Shown here one piece after another: positions 1 to 13,503 of a stretch of 64,000 nt of DNA; position 1 is the first letter of the stretch; each line of letters starts with the position of its first letter. The translations under genes and the position numbers were made by a program. The stretch is from Diatrype stigma (taxonomy: Eukaryota; Ascomycota; Sordariomycetes; Xylariales; Diatrypaceae): the NCBI GenBank assembly GCA_022225965.2, contig JAKJXP020000085.1:62001-126000 (forward strand), written 5' to 3'. Below the pieces are notes generated by a model. It searched no databases and was not told the origin of the DNA. It saw nothing but the letters and a program-made list of their open reading frames with translations.

Positions 1-3000
1 TTCTAAGTAGCCAAGGTAGCACGTCAAACCCGGTAGCCCTTCCTTCGGTACCTGAAGGCAATACCTAGAGATAATGCCTAGAGGCACAGACAATCCTGGG
101 AGGCTGCGAGTAGATGGCGAGGATGGGCTCTATCATAGTACCATCCAGTGCTTTGTACGCAGTAGGTGTTCGCCCCTTATTATCTCTAATAGTGAATGTC
201 CGCTGCGGTACTCGATACATGCTAGCAATCACGATTAGCTATTCACTATCTCATACATATGCTCATCAAACAATTCCGCGCCCAAGAGAGTATCCCATGA
301 TCTGGGGTAGTGTTGGGATCTACAACAGCTGAACGACCCCTCATTGCGCCTGCGCCCTCCCAACTAGGGAGGCTCTGAACTTCCTCACAGACGCGCAGAC
401 ACGGAGACACGCCAACACGTAGGCGCGCAGATACGCGGAACGCGGAACTTTCAGCCACTCCTGAACCGTCTTACACGGCCCCAGATAACCGACGGTTATA
501 GTCCCGCCTAGGCTGGTATAGACTATAGACTATAGACAGCTACTCAACCGTCTGTACTCGGTAGCTTCGAGGTTCTCGAGGTTCTCGTCGAATTCGAGTT
601 CCCCGAGCGATGAATCAACTACCATTCCTGGACCTACGTCCCGTACCGGTGCCATTTGTTCTCCCAGGGCTATCCTGCCATATAAGCAGCCAGGAGCCGG
701 GGATCTGGGGTTCCCAGGTTGTAATTAGATTCGTGAGATTCGGATCAGTCCGGACTCCGCACCAGCTAAACGAGAGGACAGAACAGGGGGTTTTGAGGTT
801 ATTTTGGTCGGCATCACCTAATCAAGGAAGTCCCTTGGAGGTCCCTTGCCGGCACTAAGTTACTATCCCATATGGTTTCTTCCTTTGCCTTTCCTGACCT
901 TCCCTCGTGATTTGCTATGAACACGATTACGGGATCTTTGTTCAGTTTCTACCTCGTACCTACCTCGAATGATAGTGCGTCCTTACGGCTTGCATCTTCC
1001 CGTATACCGCCAGCCATCCCGACGAAAAGACGGACAGGCAACTCACCCGCCTATTGCTTACTCTGCGCCTGTACCTCGAGCCTCGAGCACAGCTTATGCG
1101 TAATGCGACCCTCTGATGGACCATCCGAGGGTAACAATTCGCTTGGCGCGCTGGGTTTCACGCGTCGCTTAGTCACCAAAGCGGGCAGGGCGGGCGACGT
1201 AGTCATCCGCGTCTTCATCTACTTGACGACACCGTCTGGCCAGAAACAGTAACAGAAGACGAGAAACAAGCGCCTGGGTGCTCAGAGATCATGCACCAGG
1301 GTTATATGTCTGTCCACCAGATACGGCGCTCATCCTTCCCAGCGGGATAGCCCCAGCATTTTGCGGGATCCTGGCGCTTGGTAATATGCTGTGCCGCTCT
1401 ATCTACATGCGGTGCAACGAGTGCACGACAGGCGCCATGAATAACTAGCTATATAACTAGCAGACTAGGCATCGTCGTCATTGGGCAGGGACGAAACGAA
1501 AAGGGAAGTAGCATATCCCCCAAGTCCTTTCTGCGTCGTTCAGTACCTCGGCTGCTTAGCTAGCCGTTTTTGTTTCTTCACTCCTGCATCCCCCAGGATC
1601 AAGCTCCAGCGAAGCGAGGTGAGAGAGTCATGATTTGGGGTCTGCTTCCTTCTCTCTCTCACTAATTCGCTCACTCGTCCTCTTCCTTATTAATTACCTT
1701 CCCGTTACATGTACCAGGGCTGGCCGCCGTCCTGGGGCCAACCATGGTGCGACGTAACCGTTCCAGCGATTGCTCTAGTCCGGTCGACCGGGGAGAATAT
1801 TCGACCAAAGAGAGGGTAGAGGCTCTTCATCAAATCAGCCCGAGTCCTCAATACGGGAGGTCCAGCATGGCGGCGTCGGTTTTCCTGGGGAGCCCTTCCA
1901 TGTCAACTGGTCTATCACGTGAATGATTGCCATGTGCAGATGGCGTATCCGAGACATTCTATCCAGATCCAGGGGATGGCGAGCCTTGCCATTATGCTTG
2001 TACTCTTGCAGATGGCGGGTTCATGGTCTTTCCATATACTAGTGGCTAGGTACTCAGGTAGGTCCTATGTAAGCCTCGCTAAATCCTATGGCGTGGCTTG
2101 GAATGGTACGCTCCCTCGCGCCGAGGCACATAGCCGAATCCCGAAAGTCATGACAGTAACGTTATAATGGCCGAACACTGGAAATATCTATTCCCCTTGT
2201 TGTACATCCGAGGCGGGTCAAACCTAAGGGGAAAGCTAAGGGAGCCGAGAGACTACTACGCAGACGGTAGCCCGGAACAGCGCACCTGTTACAGCAGAGA
2301 TGAGTCGGTTCTACTGTCAAACGGCATGTTCAGTGATCAAAAAAGAATTACCGACCTCGAGATATCACTAGTAACCTCAGGCTCCTTCATTCCCTTATGG
2401 TCATGTATAGAAAGTAATACGTAGAACAGCACCCCTACTAACATATGTATACAAGTAAAGTTCTTATTCCTTTGGCCCCTATTTTTTTCGTGGGAATCTC
2501 AAGCACGTACGTAGCCTTGTACATAATACCACTTTTATTCAACATGTTTGACCATGTCAGAGCCTTGTTCTAGTCGACGAGCAATGATCATGGTAGATGG
2601 CCGTATAGTTGGAATATCAGTAAAGGTCATACGTCAAGACTTTCACCGAGGCCACAAATTCGGATTTAAATCCTTAGGGCACGGTTATTCCGATCGCGGC
2701 TATACACTTGAGCCTTCAGCATGGCCCTATAGCGCAACTAGCAACGATGCTATGGGATAGTCTAGCTAGAGGCCGCAGTTATGGCCTGGGCAATAAATTA
2801 CGCAGCTACAAGCTACAACTCGGTTACAATTCTCAAGTGACGAGGTAATTGGATACCCTGGGCAAGGGCTTCCACGCAGCCACCCGTCGTGCGTACCTCA
2901 TCTCGGTATGTTCCTCGATCCTGCAGCAAGGCGTGTAGCACTCCGAACCCAGTCCCAAGTTTACGTCCGTAGAACAGAAGCATGTCCTGTCGTGCAACCC

Positions 3001-6000
3001 AATACCAATAGACAAGTTTAGGCTTGTTTGCGATGGGCGGGTTTGCGTAGCCTTGGGGGCAGATCTGATGGGAGGGTTTTTGGGTGACCCTGGTGAAACA
3101 TTGCGTACATTGAAAACTAGTCCAGGCCGTTATAAGTGGGAACAATCGACCTTGTTTTGTTCACTTCGAGCCTCATTTTGTTTTAGAAGTCAGTAACTGG
3201 TCAGGAGCCAGGAGAGGCCTCAGTCTGCGCAACGAAGCAGAAGCTCGAACTGTAACGTGACTGCGTGAGCTGAAAGCGTAAGGGGGGAGGGACAAGAACA
3301 AGAATAAGAAACACAGTGCTATGACGTTTCTACGATGTGATGAGGTCTTACAACGTTGTCCAACAATATGTTCTGCAACCCGTCCCTTCTTTGCGAACCC
3401 GACAAAATAACTAACTAGGTGTTACTCTTCATATCGTGACCCGAGTTTCGTCGTCTCCACAGTAAGCGGGCAACCATGAGATGATGCAGCTAACCGAGGG
3501 ATATCATTAATCGCCAGTCCCGAGTTGTGTGCGTGTTTCCAATCAAGGCACGACATACACCTAGCAGGTTCAGTCTACGTTATGGCATTGTGACTTTGTG
3601 ACTTTGTCTTTGTGTCTTTCAGGTCGCCCCCATCGGTTATTAGAATATATTGAGGTCCTATTGAGGTCCAAGGGGGTTTTTGCCTCCCGTGACAGGGATC
3701 CGAACGTCGGGAACAGGCGTTACCCAGGTCTGCCATGGGGACATAAAGGAGGACCGGGCAAGGTGGTAGGGGCCAGGGGACAGGGGTGGCCGTTACCAGT
3801 AGCTTGGAACCGGTCTGAGAGCCGAAGACGATTCGTCCGTTGTCTCTAGGCGGCATGTGTGTTCCCGTCGTCGAGGCGGTGATAATAATGCAAGCAGCCC
3901 GTCAACGTTCAGCGGCAGAGCGGTTAGTAAACATGAACCAATTGCAAACATGGCCCGGCACTCCTCTACGGTCTACATATCGTCTCGCAGCTATAGTGGT
4001 AACGGGCCTTTTGGGGGGTCCTTTTGGGGAGAAAAGGGGGGTCTAAAAGAACATGTGAAACGTGATTAGAACTGCTCATTAATCGAACGAGGCCGGTAAA
4101 TGGTCGTTCTCCATACCCTCATGAACCCGTGAAATGTGAAATCACAACAGGATAGAGCGACACTCCGCGGTTCTTACCATCCGTTCTTACTAACTTCAAT
4201 CCAGCTCAACTGATTACTCTCTACTATGTGCAGTACTAATAAACCAAATTAGGATCTATTGTCTCAGGTTGCCGTAAACAAACCGAACCCGCACGTGGGA
4301 ACTGTGCTCACTGTCCCTTCAGTTGGCTTGCTGTCATTAGCTAAGCAAGCCTTCTCGTTGCTTTTCTTTTTGTTTCTTTTGCTGCTACCGTCTCGTCATA
4401 GAGTAATCCCGGCCCTCTAACTCTTGGCCCTCCATGTAGCCTTACGTCAAGTACATCCAGCACTTTATTAAGCGAATGAAAACAGCAGTGGTAGTAACTA
4501 GTGACTGGTGATCATATCATGAAGACACGCAGCGCGGATCATGTGATGCACAGCAGCCTCACCTTGGAGAAAATGGAGGAAGGCTGCAGAGATAGAAACT
4601 CGGGGTCCAAGTCTTGCCTGCCTGCTTGCCTGCCTATCTGCTTGCCTACCTGCCTACCTGCCTGACTGAAGATGCATAGCGCTGCGCTGCACTGCGCTGC
4701 GCTGCACTACTTTGCGGGGAACTTTCCCTTGACCTCCGAGAAGTTCTCCCATCGACCTAAGGTGCCGTTCCAAATCATGCACTTACCCGTGCCATGGACT
4801 TTCCTCCCGCATGGGTTCACTGGATCTGGGTCAAGCACTGCTTGATGTTGTTTTTCGATCGGCCGGGTCTTTAGATTACGACGACAGATCTGGAAGATGG
4901 GGTCCTAGGGCCTGGGACCTTCCTTGGTTCGCATCTACCCACCGGTAGTCCGTTCCTGCTAAGGTGCGCACACTGCACGTTTCCGTCTCACCATTGATTC
5001 GAGGGTTTTTGGCGAGATGTTCACTTGAGATTGCCACGGTACGGTGCTTGCTTGGTAAGTATGGTATGATCAGGACGGCGGGAAATGGGTCCGTCCCATG
5101 GCAGCACTCGAAGCTCCGAAAAGTCTGGGGGGCGGGGGAGGAGGGCTGGATGGATAGCAAGATGGCTGGCTGGTTCTGAGTGTAGATCTGTGGCTAGCCC
5201 TGCGGGCTTTTCTTTTCCCTGCCTTTCCCCCTTTGGGATTGTTCGGCTGCACACAAGCACAACAGGGCTTTAGGCCATCTCGCTCTGCGGGACTCATCAT
5301 TGGGCAGATCATTGCAGGGGTGGACGATAGATCTTGGGAAGGCAGATCGTAGATCATCAAGGGGGGAGGGGCAAGGGGGGTGTGCCTCTTTGCTTTTTCA
5401 CACGTAGTAGAGCCTTTTTGTTTCCATGCATAAGCCAGAGCCCAATAGACGGTCGCCAAATCTGTGCCTCAGAGCAGGGCGTGCCGAAAAAATAAGAAAA
5501 GAATAAGGAAAAATAAATAAAATAAATAAAAGTCGGCCCGCCCGGCCACAAGACCGTAGAATATACTTAGCAACAAATCCATCACTAATGACCATTGACT
5601 AAAGTCGTAACGCCCGCTGCCAATTTTATGTCTTGGCATTTACGCCTTGGCCTTTGACGCTATCGTGAATACTATTAGTGTCTAATCGGCCATCAACATC
5701 ACAGAAAGGACCAGCTGTCGCCGACTATATTCAGTCTTCGGCTTTTATCGACCTGAATGAAGGGGGTTAAAGGGAATGTGCTCACGGGTAGCAAATGTCC
5801 GGGGTGTCCTCGAATTCCCATCTATTCTTAAGCCCGATCCTCAGGAGATTACATATGCCAGGTCAAGTAGCGCGCAGATCTAGCAGAGTACATCGGGATT
5901 GCAAAGGTCTCGGACGTCAACGTAGGGGACAAAATGAAACGACCTTCTTCTTCTTCGTAGCTTCAAGATTAGATAGACATCGGTCTGGCCTACGGTCTGG

Positions 6001-9000
6001 CCTACAAACGAAAGGTGGTTTCTTATCCAAGCCGGATGGAGTTAGTATATCCACCAGGACGTTCGTAGATCATCCGAAGAGTTAGGTAATATCTAGCGAC
6101 ATTGGCACTACCAGCTACCAGGCTATCAGACTACCTTTTCAAAACAAATAGAATACCATCCATGGACCGTGGCTTAAATCCATGGATACTTCCTTTCCCC
6201 ATGTCCTTGTCCCCAGAGGACTAGCTTGACAATCCAACGTCACAGGGCCATACTACACACTATTAGGACTTCCGACTCCTAGAAGATCGTTTGAGGTTAT
6301 CCCCGTGGCAGTATCTGATATGGTGGAATCATGAAAGGGATGAAACGAAGCAGATCTTGTCCCGTTTGTCGGTTGGCGTATTTGTTTACTATCCTATGTA
6401 CATACTAGCCAATTTGATTACATTCTGCTGGTTCGTAATGTACTTCAGCTTTGCGCGCAATAGACCCTTAGCAAGCTTAGTTACTGGAGGTGTCGCTGTC
6501 GGCCTTCAATGGGTATGGCAACATGTCTTACATATGAGCTACTCTGCTTTATTATTATTTTGACTCCCAAGTAACACACGAAATTCGTCAAATAGGTGAT
6601 AACCCATTGACTAATGGTGATCATACTTTACGTACAAGTCAGGCCATGGCGGCGTCGACGACAACTCCGAGCATTATCAAAAGTCCACCGGACTTCATCT
6701 TTCGTTACACATGTCCTAGTTGGAGAGCCGAAAGATATCGAGGTTACCAAACGTTGCCTTGGACAATCTAATCGAAACAGGGGTTCCATTCACAATTCGG
6801 GCATCTCATCAGATGCAGGTTCTCTCTATAAGCAGGTACGGATTCAGCTGGGTGCTGTAGGTGCATGCTGACACGCGGTCTGATGATAGTAGGCCATTGC
6901 AGGTGCTAGGTTTGGTCAGAGGCCTTTATCAAATGTGAGACAGGTTACTTGGCCTGAACACTACATCGCCACAGCATTCCCTGTTTACCACGAACGAAGG
7001 TCATGTGTATGAACCGTCCATAATGAAAGGTGCTCTCACACATCATGACGATATTTCGATAATTACTACCGACTTTCATTTCGCAGGTCATACCTTTAGA
7101 TTTTCGAAGAGGACTAGGCATAGTTTTCCTCATCAGAACCTCAAGTATTCCCAAAGCATCCGAGCTACATCCGAATGTCTTAGAAGGAACGAGCCCCCCT
7201 ACACCTGGGGCCCTGGGCTGGGCTATCCTCGCCGTTGCTTTGTGGCCAAGCCTAATTAGTTCATAATTCAGTACAAAGCAAAGTGTGAGCGAATCACGAA
7301 TTGAAACTTTGTCGGTCTCCTTCACTGAGTTTCCCCTAGGATTGGCTCACCGGACAGTAGCCTCCTCATATTCACAAGGAGGAATACCACACAGTCCGCC
7401 CTGAAGTCATGGTAAGGGTACAATCGCTTGTTTTCCGAATATGACGTTGAAATCGGCCTGTATTGAAGTCGATCCATCCCATGTAACATCATATGACGTG
7501 TTGATCAAACCTACTCAGTTTGAGGTATTATTATACTTTGGTCATAGACAAGCCTGGGTATTTCCTTTGAGGCGGGAATATCGACATCGAAGAGTTGTTC
7601 CCTCCCAGACGTTCCATCCCAAAGGTTCCTCCCTAGATGATGGTGGATGTGTAGTGTTCCAATATAGGAGGTCCTTCGGGACATGTGAACGTATATAATA
7701 AGTACTACCTATCTGTGTGCGTATGAGATGGCATAAGCAAACTGCATGTCATTCGGTCTATATGTGGTAGGTGATAGTATGGCGAGATTATTATACCCTC
7801 AAATCTTTGCAAAAATCAATATAATGCTTATGCTTGTAAGTCCCGAGAACATAGAAGTGCGAGGATGCCGTTGTCGCCACGTGATAGGTTCCTTCCTGTC
7901 TAGTGCTCTTCACGAAGAAAGACCAGAACAAATAACCATCCAGCGGGCGTCAAGCTAAGCGAGAAAAGCTATGTATGGTATGATAAACATGATCTGTAAA
8001 TCTTGGATGACCAATGGGTCTCACCGATATGACAGCACCACAAAGATCCAGGAGCGGTCGTCTCGTCTGGTATGAGGCTAAGGCTATTCACAAATGTATC
8101 TACCGAATGATAGCCTGCAGGGAGGGCATGGCAATCAATGTGGGCTTTAATAACTTCATCCCAAATATCGCCTTTGTTGTCCGCCGGTGTATTACTCGCT
8201 TGTTGAGAAGCCTATCTCAGCCACGTTGATCTGCATAGATGCTTGGAAGATGTGCATATGAGAGAAGGGCCGACTTGAGAGGTCGCCATGCGCACATCTA
8301 CCGTATACGAAGCCAAGCTGAATGGTAGTCTATATGCGCTATTAAACGGAGCTGTCTACTACACATGATCGGTTAGACAGAAGCCTTCCGACAGAAGTAT
8401 TCCAGTGGTGGTGAATCTAGCACTATAGCTATGAATGTGTTCGGGCGCTGCTGCTGCCCACCTGTTACTATATAGCTAACACGGCAGCTTAGATCTGATA
8501 TCATCTCCTAGCTGACCATACGTAGATTGTATCGAAGTTGCTCCTGGCCACACGATAAGCTAAGCAAACACTCAAGCATTGGCTAACAGATTTTCATATA
8601 CAGATGTCCATATACTAAGATACGTGTAAAAAATAGATGGCCGTTTGAAGATGAAGCTCCTAGATAAAGTTGCGTCTATTTGATGAATCAAAGCATGGCT
8701 GTGTAAGACTATCTGCGCCGACCGTCACTTCAAGCCTGCCTATGCGATATGATGTTAGTAGCAGTGTCTCTTCCCCAATGACTCCATTCCAAGAACAAAC
8801 CCACAGTTGTCGGTTTCTCTTTGGACCATTAGGCTCAGTGTCGGGAAACAGGTAGTGGCCACGTATGTGTATGAGCATGACACCGAAAAGGGGGAAGAGA
8901 GCTAGAGGCTCGTTAGCAGCTAACTACACGTATACTACTTCGGATAAGCTATCATCGTCATCCGTGTTGCGTTCAACAAGGACACAAGCATGACAGCTTT

Positions 9001-9900
9001 AAGACTTGCTTGTCCAAACATCTATATCTAACTACGAATGCTGGTGGTATAGACGTAGAAGAGTCGATAGAAGACGATGTCAAGTGGGTTGACTACCAAT
9101 TGCACTGGCTACCACTACGCTGGTGACTACTTCACTGGCTGAGGGTTGCATAATCAAGCCGAGGAAAGTATGAATCACTTCACTTCCAAACGCTGTTGCT
9201 TGATCAGATGATTCCATTGTGATGACAGAACATCTATGTAATGGTGTGGTATCGCCTCTTACCTACCTAACTTTTCTTGACTTCTGTTGATAGGGGGTGT
9301 AAGTGGTGTCATCCATGCCTTCATTGAAACGCATGTTGACTGGTGCAGGTGCCCCTGGGGCCCTGGAAAGCAAAAATCCGCCGTGAGCATCCATAAATCA
9401 ACCCATAGCTCCCATATCCAAACGCCATGCAATGCCGGTGCCGTTGTCAACCAATGATGCTCTTGACTAAGATAATAACAAAATCGAATAAAGATGAGAT
9501 GCGTTGAATGCGACCAACCCACCATTCCCTGCCCGGTCGCTTGCTTGCTCTTTCATCCGGCTTCTCTCGCTTTCACACTACCTGTGGCATGATGTGGGTG
9601 GTAAAATGACTAGTCTACCCTTCCGTGACGAGTAGCAGCAAACGGGCTTCGCTTCGCTTCATTACAATTCGCTTTCCCGGTCTTGGCTGCCCACGTATCG
9701 ATACCTCTACCGAATACGCGCTACTGTTTGGCTATCCAGCAAGACGATGATGACGACGCCAATCAACAACCGGACAAGCAACCGGGTGCTTTGAGGTTGA
9801 GACTTCGCACCGCCAGCTGGCCAGTCCACCAGCAACTATGTAGTCAACCAGTCGGCTATCTAGGTAGCCAAACCCCCACCCAATCCACCATCCGCATGGC
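1..9900. other. Long stretch without a supportable gene
   Basis: No open frame here combines length, fungal codon bias (C-rich third positions) and a recognisable family, and I could not join short frames through convincing introns. The longest frames (70-130 codons) look like chance. Simple sequence includes TGCCTGCCTACC-like repeats near 4613-4665, GCTGCGCTGCACT repeats near 4680-4712 and an A-rich patch near 5485-5530. I saw no telomere repeat, tRNA, rRNA or transposase signature. It may be decayed repeat DNA, but base composition is not obviously AT-rich, so this is only a guess. Confidence 0.6.
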
Positions 9901-9959
9901 ATATCTTAGGTAATTAGTACCCAATATAACTAGGCCAAACCAGGCCAAGTCGGGGCACA

Positions 9960-12092
9960 TCAAGCATAGACGCCCCTCCAGCGGTCCTCGACCTCGGCGA
10001 CGCGGGCCCTCACATCGGCGATCTCGCCGTCGAGCTCCTCGACGTTGCGGGAGAGGGCGCTAACCTCCTCGAAGCGGCGAGCGCCGTGGGCGTTGCTGAT
10101 CATGCCCTGGACGAGGTAGCGCTGCTCCTCGAGCACGACGAGCCGCTCGCGCAGCTCCTTCTCCTCCGTCTCGAGCGCTGACACGGCTGTACTGGCTTCG
10201 CTGGCTGCGTCGTTCGTCGCCTGGCTGGCCGTCTCTTCTGCGTCCGCTGCTGCCGTAGTTGTTGTCATGATGCCGTTCCGCAGGGGACTCGCGACCGGGT
10301 GTCCGTTGGGTGCCAGGAGGAGTCGGCCCTTCGAACTACCGCCGCCGCTGCTGCTGTTCTGCTTCAACATGCGTGGCAGGTTCTTCAGGGGCAACATGTG
10401 CATGTGCAGGAAGCTCGAGGCAGCCGCATAGATGGCTTTCTGGAGCATCTTCTGGGTCGGGCTGTCGGTCTTCAGGTCGCGCAGCCGACGGGCCGCCGTA
10501 TCGTACTTGGTGAAGCTATCGGTCAGCCTCTTGCGGAGCTTGGCGGCATTCTGGATCTGGGCGTGCGAGGGCGGGTTGCTGCTACTGCTCTCGTCATCCC
10601 GTTGCAGCGGAATCAGCGCCCGCTGGAAGTTGGGCAGGAGTTGCTGGATTCCGCGCTCGAACTGGCGGAGCGTCTCGTATGCCCGCTGGTCTGGCGGCTT
10701 GTAGCTGACCGAATTGACGAAATCGCGCTTCGAGAAGATGGTCGTCCGGCAATCCCGGCACATCCGGATGTCGAGACTAACGGATTGATGTCCATTTCCA
10801 TTTTCATGCCCATGCCCATGCCCATGCCCACGACCCGCGTCTACCTGCAGCAGTTTTTCCGTCGTCGGCAGAGCGCCCGGGTTTGCGACGCTCAAGCCCA
10901 CCTCCGAGGAGCATGCCGTTTGGGGGTCTGCGCATACTACCCGCCCACATATCCGGCAGTGATGTCTCCTGAACGTCCATGACCCGAAATCCTGTTGGCA
11001 AAAGGGACATCGGCTGACTTTCGCGTCTTCTTCCCACGTCACGACCAACTGCTCGATGGCTTTCCGCTGGTTCCTCTGCGTGGATACCGGCGCCAACAAA
11101 CTACCACCGCCACTCCCTAAACCGACACCGACACCGACCCCTATGCCCCCGCCATATGCTGCTAGGATGTCCTCAGGCGGGTTTACTAGGAGCTGCGTTA
11201 ATCGTGTAAGTCTCGTCTCAAGCCGTGATATTTCTAGCGCTTGTCTCTCCACCCTCCTCTGTCGTATGGAGATAAAATCCTTGGTATGGTCTCGCAGCAG
11301 CCCGTTATGATCGTTGTACCCTTCTCTCGACTTATAGCATGTCTCACACACTCTATACCAGTACCCTCTTACGGGTTCCGGGGTTGCCGAACGTGATAGC
11401 TTCATCTGGTACATGGTATGTTCTTCGCAAAATAAGCGCCCGCATTTCCGGCAGTTCACGCTCCCATTGACGGCCCCAAGCCTCTTCCCACAAGCCGGAT
11501 CCGTACATAGATCATGTATCCCCGACCGCTGCCAATGCGACCTGGTGATTACGTCGTCGGGGTCGAAGGGAAGTTCGGGAAGCGGGGAGGATCGAGTCGT
11601 AGGTTGCACCAAGGTCGGTGTGGGCGGGGGAGGAAGTGACTCGTTCGACTCGAAGACATCGAGGCCGCGCAGTTTCTGATTTATGATGGACAAGGGTTGG
11701 AACTTTTTGGCCTTGAGCACCTGCTTGTCGAACCAGGTCTTGACCTCATCCTGCTCGACCTCGGGGAGTTCCTGGTGGTTATCGTCGATATGGCGATTCA
11801 GTTGTAGCAGAGTTAACATCTCCTCCTCGCATATAGGGCACACCAGTCTAGAGCCTGCAGGTCCTCCATTGCTAGGCCCTCCTCCCGTCCCTATACTGAC
11901 GGCCGATGTCAAATCTTGGGTGAACCCGGGTAAAGGACTTGGTGTCCCGCCTGATATGGAAGCGTCGGGGGAACCGATGGAAAGCGTACTGTCGGACGGA
12001 CTCGCGGATAGTTGTATCGCAGGGGGTGTCGGAGGCGCAAGACCCTTCCCACTGCCCAAGATACGGCCACCGCCGAGCTTACGACTAGACAT
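9960..12092 (-). CDS. pep7: Pep7/Vac1-like endosomal FYVE zinc-finger protein
   Basis: Single-exon protein of 710 residues. A C2H2 finger comes first (C85, C88, H101, H106), then a FYVE-type finger at about 183-255, a coiled-coil-prone stretch at about 275-300, and a second FYVE domain at about 355-455 with the RRHHCR phosphoinositide-binding core at 375-380. The C-terminal 200 residues are helical and charged, as in Rabenosyn/Pep7 proteins. Members bind PI3P and Rab5-type GTPases and tether Golgi vesicles to endosomes on the vacuolar sorting route. Two FYVE modules plus an N-terminal C2H2 finger is the Pep7/Vac1 order. A Gly-His repeat (about 421-430) sits inside the second FYVE domain between metal ligands, which is unusual. 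Met8 lies divergently upstream across 1.4 kb. Family assignment is firm; binding partners are inferred. Confidence 0.9.
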   Translation of the reverse strand: MSSRKLGGGRILGSGKGLAPPTPPAIQLSASPSDSTLSIGSPDASISGGTPSPLPGFTQDLTSAVSIGTGGGPSNGGPAGSRLVCPICEEEMLTLLQLNRHIDDNHQELPEVEQDEVKTWFDKQVLKAKKFQPLSIINQKLRGLDVFESNESLPPPPTPTLVQPTTRSSPLPELPFDPDDVITRSHWQRSGIHDLCTDPACGKRLGAVNGSVNCRKCGRLFCEEHTMYQMKLSRSATPEPVRGYWYRVCETCYKSREGYNDHNGLLRDHTKDFISIRQRRVERQALEISRLETRLTRLTQLLVNPPEDILAAYGGGIGVGVGVGLGSGGGSLLAPVSTQRNQRKAIEQLVVTWEEDAKVSRCPFCQQDFGSWTFRRHHCRICGRVVCADPQTACSSEVGLSVANPGALPTTEKLLQVDAGRGHGHGHGHENGNGHQSVSLDIRMCRDCRTTIFSKRDFVNSVSYKPPDQRAYETLRQFERGIQQLLPNFQRALIPLQRDDESSSSNPPSHAQIQNAAKLRKRLTDSFTKYDTAARRLRDLKTDSPTQKMLQKAIYAAASSFLHMHMLPLKNLPRMLKQNSSSGGGSSKGRLLLAPNGHPVASPLRNGIMTTTTAAADAEETASQATNDAASEASTAVSALETEEKELRERLVVLEEQRYLVQGMISNAHGARRFEEVSALSRNVEELDGEIADVRARVAEVEDRWRGVYA

Positions 12093-13503
12093 TTCCGGGT
12101 ATGTCGAGGTTGCCAGGGGTTGTCGTTGTTTGCCCTATCGATCTACTATGATGAACGCTAGTGGTAGAGCCATGAGGTGTGACACCCCCTATCGTATCGT
12201 GTCACCACGACGTCGCTCATGGGAGTTCAACTCCTACAGGCTGGGTAGGACCAAGGATTCGAATTCACGGGCTCAAGGTGAAATGCCAAGGTATATACTG
12301 TGCTGCCTAGACGTGCCCCTGGCTGACCTTGGTAGGGTGACAAGCAGGTGCGCACTGCGTAGATGGGTTTACAGTGGATGGGAGGGCCCCAAGCTTAATT
12401 CAACAGGTTTATGGTATAGCACATGCGCGATTCATAGCCTTGCAGATGGACATTGACAGTCTGAATGTGAAATGAATCAAGGACACTGGGAAAATGAAGA
12501 CTGGGAAAATCCCGCAATCTTTAGTTGTTCCTGTCCCAAGCCAGAAAGTGTAGGTAAGGTGGAAATGTAGGTGTAGGAATGTACCTAAGCAGACGTGGAA
12601 GGTAATAAGGTGAGAGAGAGGCTGAGAGGTAAGACGCAGCAATCAAATGGAGGGGATCGTTCGGAGGATGAGTTGGAGGATAGGCCTGATTGCCTGCCTA
12701 CCTGGTATGTATGTAGGTAGTATTAGCTACAGTGTATGTATGTAGCTACATAGTAGCCTAGCAGCCCAGCAGCCCAGCAGCCTATCATATTCAGGCCCAG
12801 GTAGCAGCCAGGCCGCCTAGTATGCGGGTGGTGGTAGCGAATGCAAGGCTGTGCTGTTCCAAGTTTAGGTATACATACACACCCACATGTACATACCTGC
12901 AGCCGCCGCCATTCGACAGAGAAATCTGACCAAAAATACTTGCAGTCTTTCAGCTCTATCAGTTTCACCACACATGCGCTGTTCTATACTTTTCTAACTT
13001 TCATGATTCTTGTTGGCGGAGTGCATATGTAAAAGTAAGTTCATCGACACCATGGATGTATGTAGGTACCCAGGTAAGTACTATATGTATGTATCTGGTT
13101 CCAAGGTGTAGTACCTAATTCCAGCGAACAGGGGGCCTCATCAGTCACATTCATCGGTCACATAGGTACCTAGGCCCCGCTAACATTCCAAATTCATCTT
13201 ATCAGCTTTATCGGGCCCTTTAATTAGTTACATGTATGTCGGTAAGTGACATAAGTGACATAGCCTACATACAATTATGTAAACTTATAGATTTCTTCGC
13301 TACTACGAAGAATGGATTCTAGTAAAGACATGTCCGTGGGCATCACTTTGAAGACCTGAAGATGCTGTGAACCAGTAATTTCTGCTTCTACATAAAATTT
13401 TATACTGTTTCTACTTTAGCTTCTGCATATACTACCCGAGTAACCTTTCCCTAGACACTCGAAACTGGCTAAACGAGGGGAACGAACAGAAAAGAGTGAC
13501 ATC
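12093..13503. promoter_or_regulatory. Divergent intergenic region of pep7 and met8
   Basis: About 1.4 kb between two divergent start codons, so it should hold both promoters. It has GTATGTAGGTAG-type words (12700-12745, 13055-13095), a CAGCCCAG triplet repeat near 12760-12782, and several TACCTAGG/GGTACC words. No classic TATA box or known activator site could be singled out. Confidence 0.5.

Noticed and set aside
1..200. Chromosome end
   Set aside because: No TTAGGG or CCCTAA repeats at either edge of the window.
6291..6563. 90-codon frame with hydrophobic stretches that could be membrane helices
   Set aside because: No codon bias, no homolog that I recognise and no joinable exons nearby; hydrophobic chance frames are common in TA-rich DNA.
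11683..12456. 257-codon frame on plus
   Set aside because: Antisense to the N-terminal half of Pep7; no family signal, and the real zinc-finger ligands are on minus.
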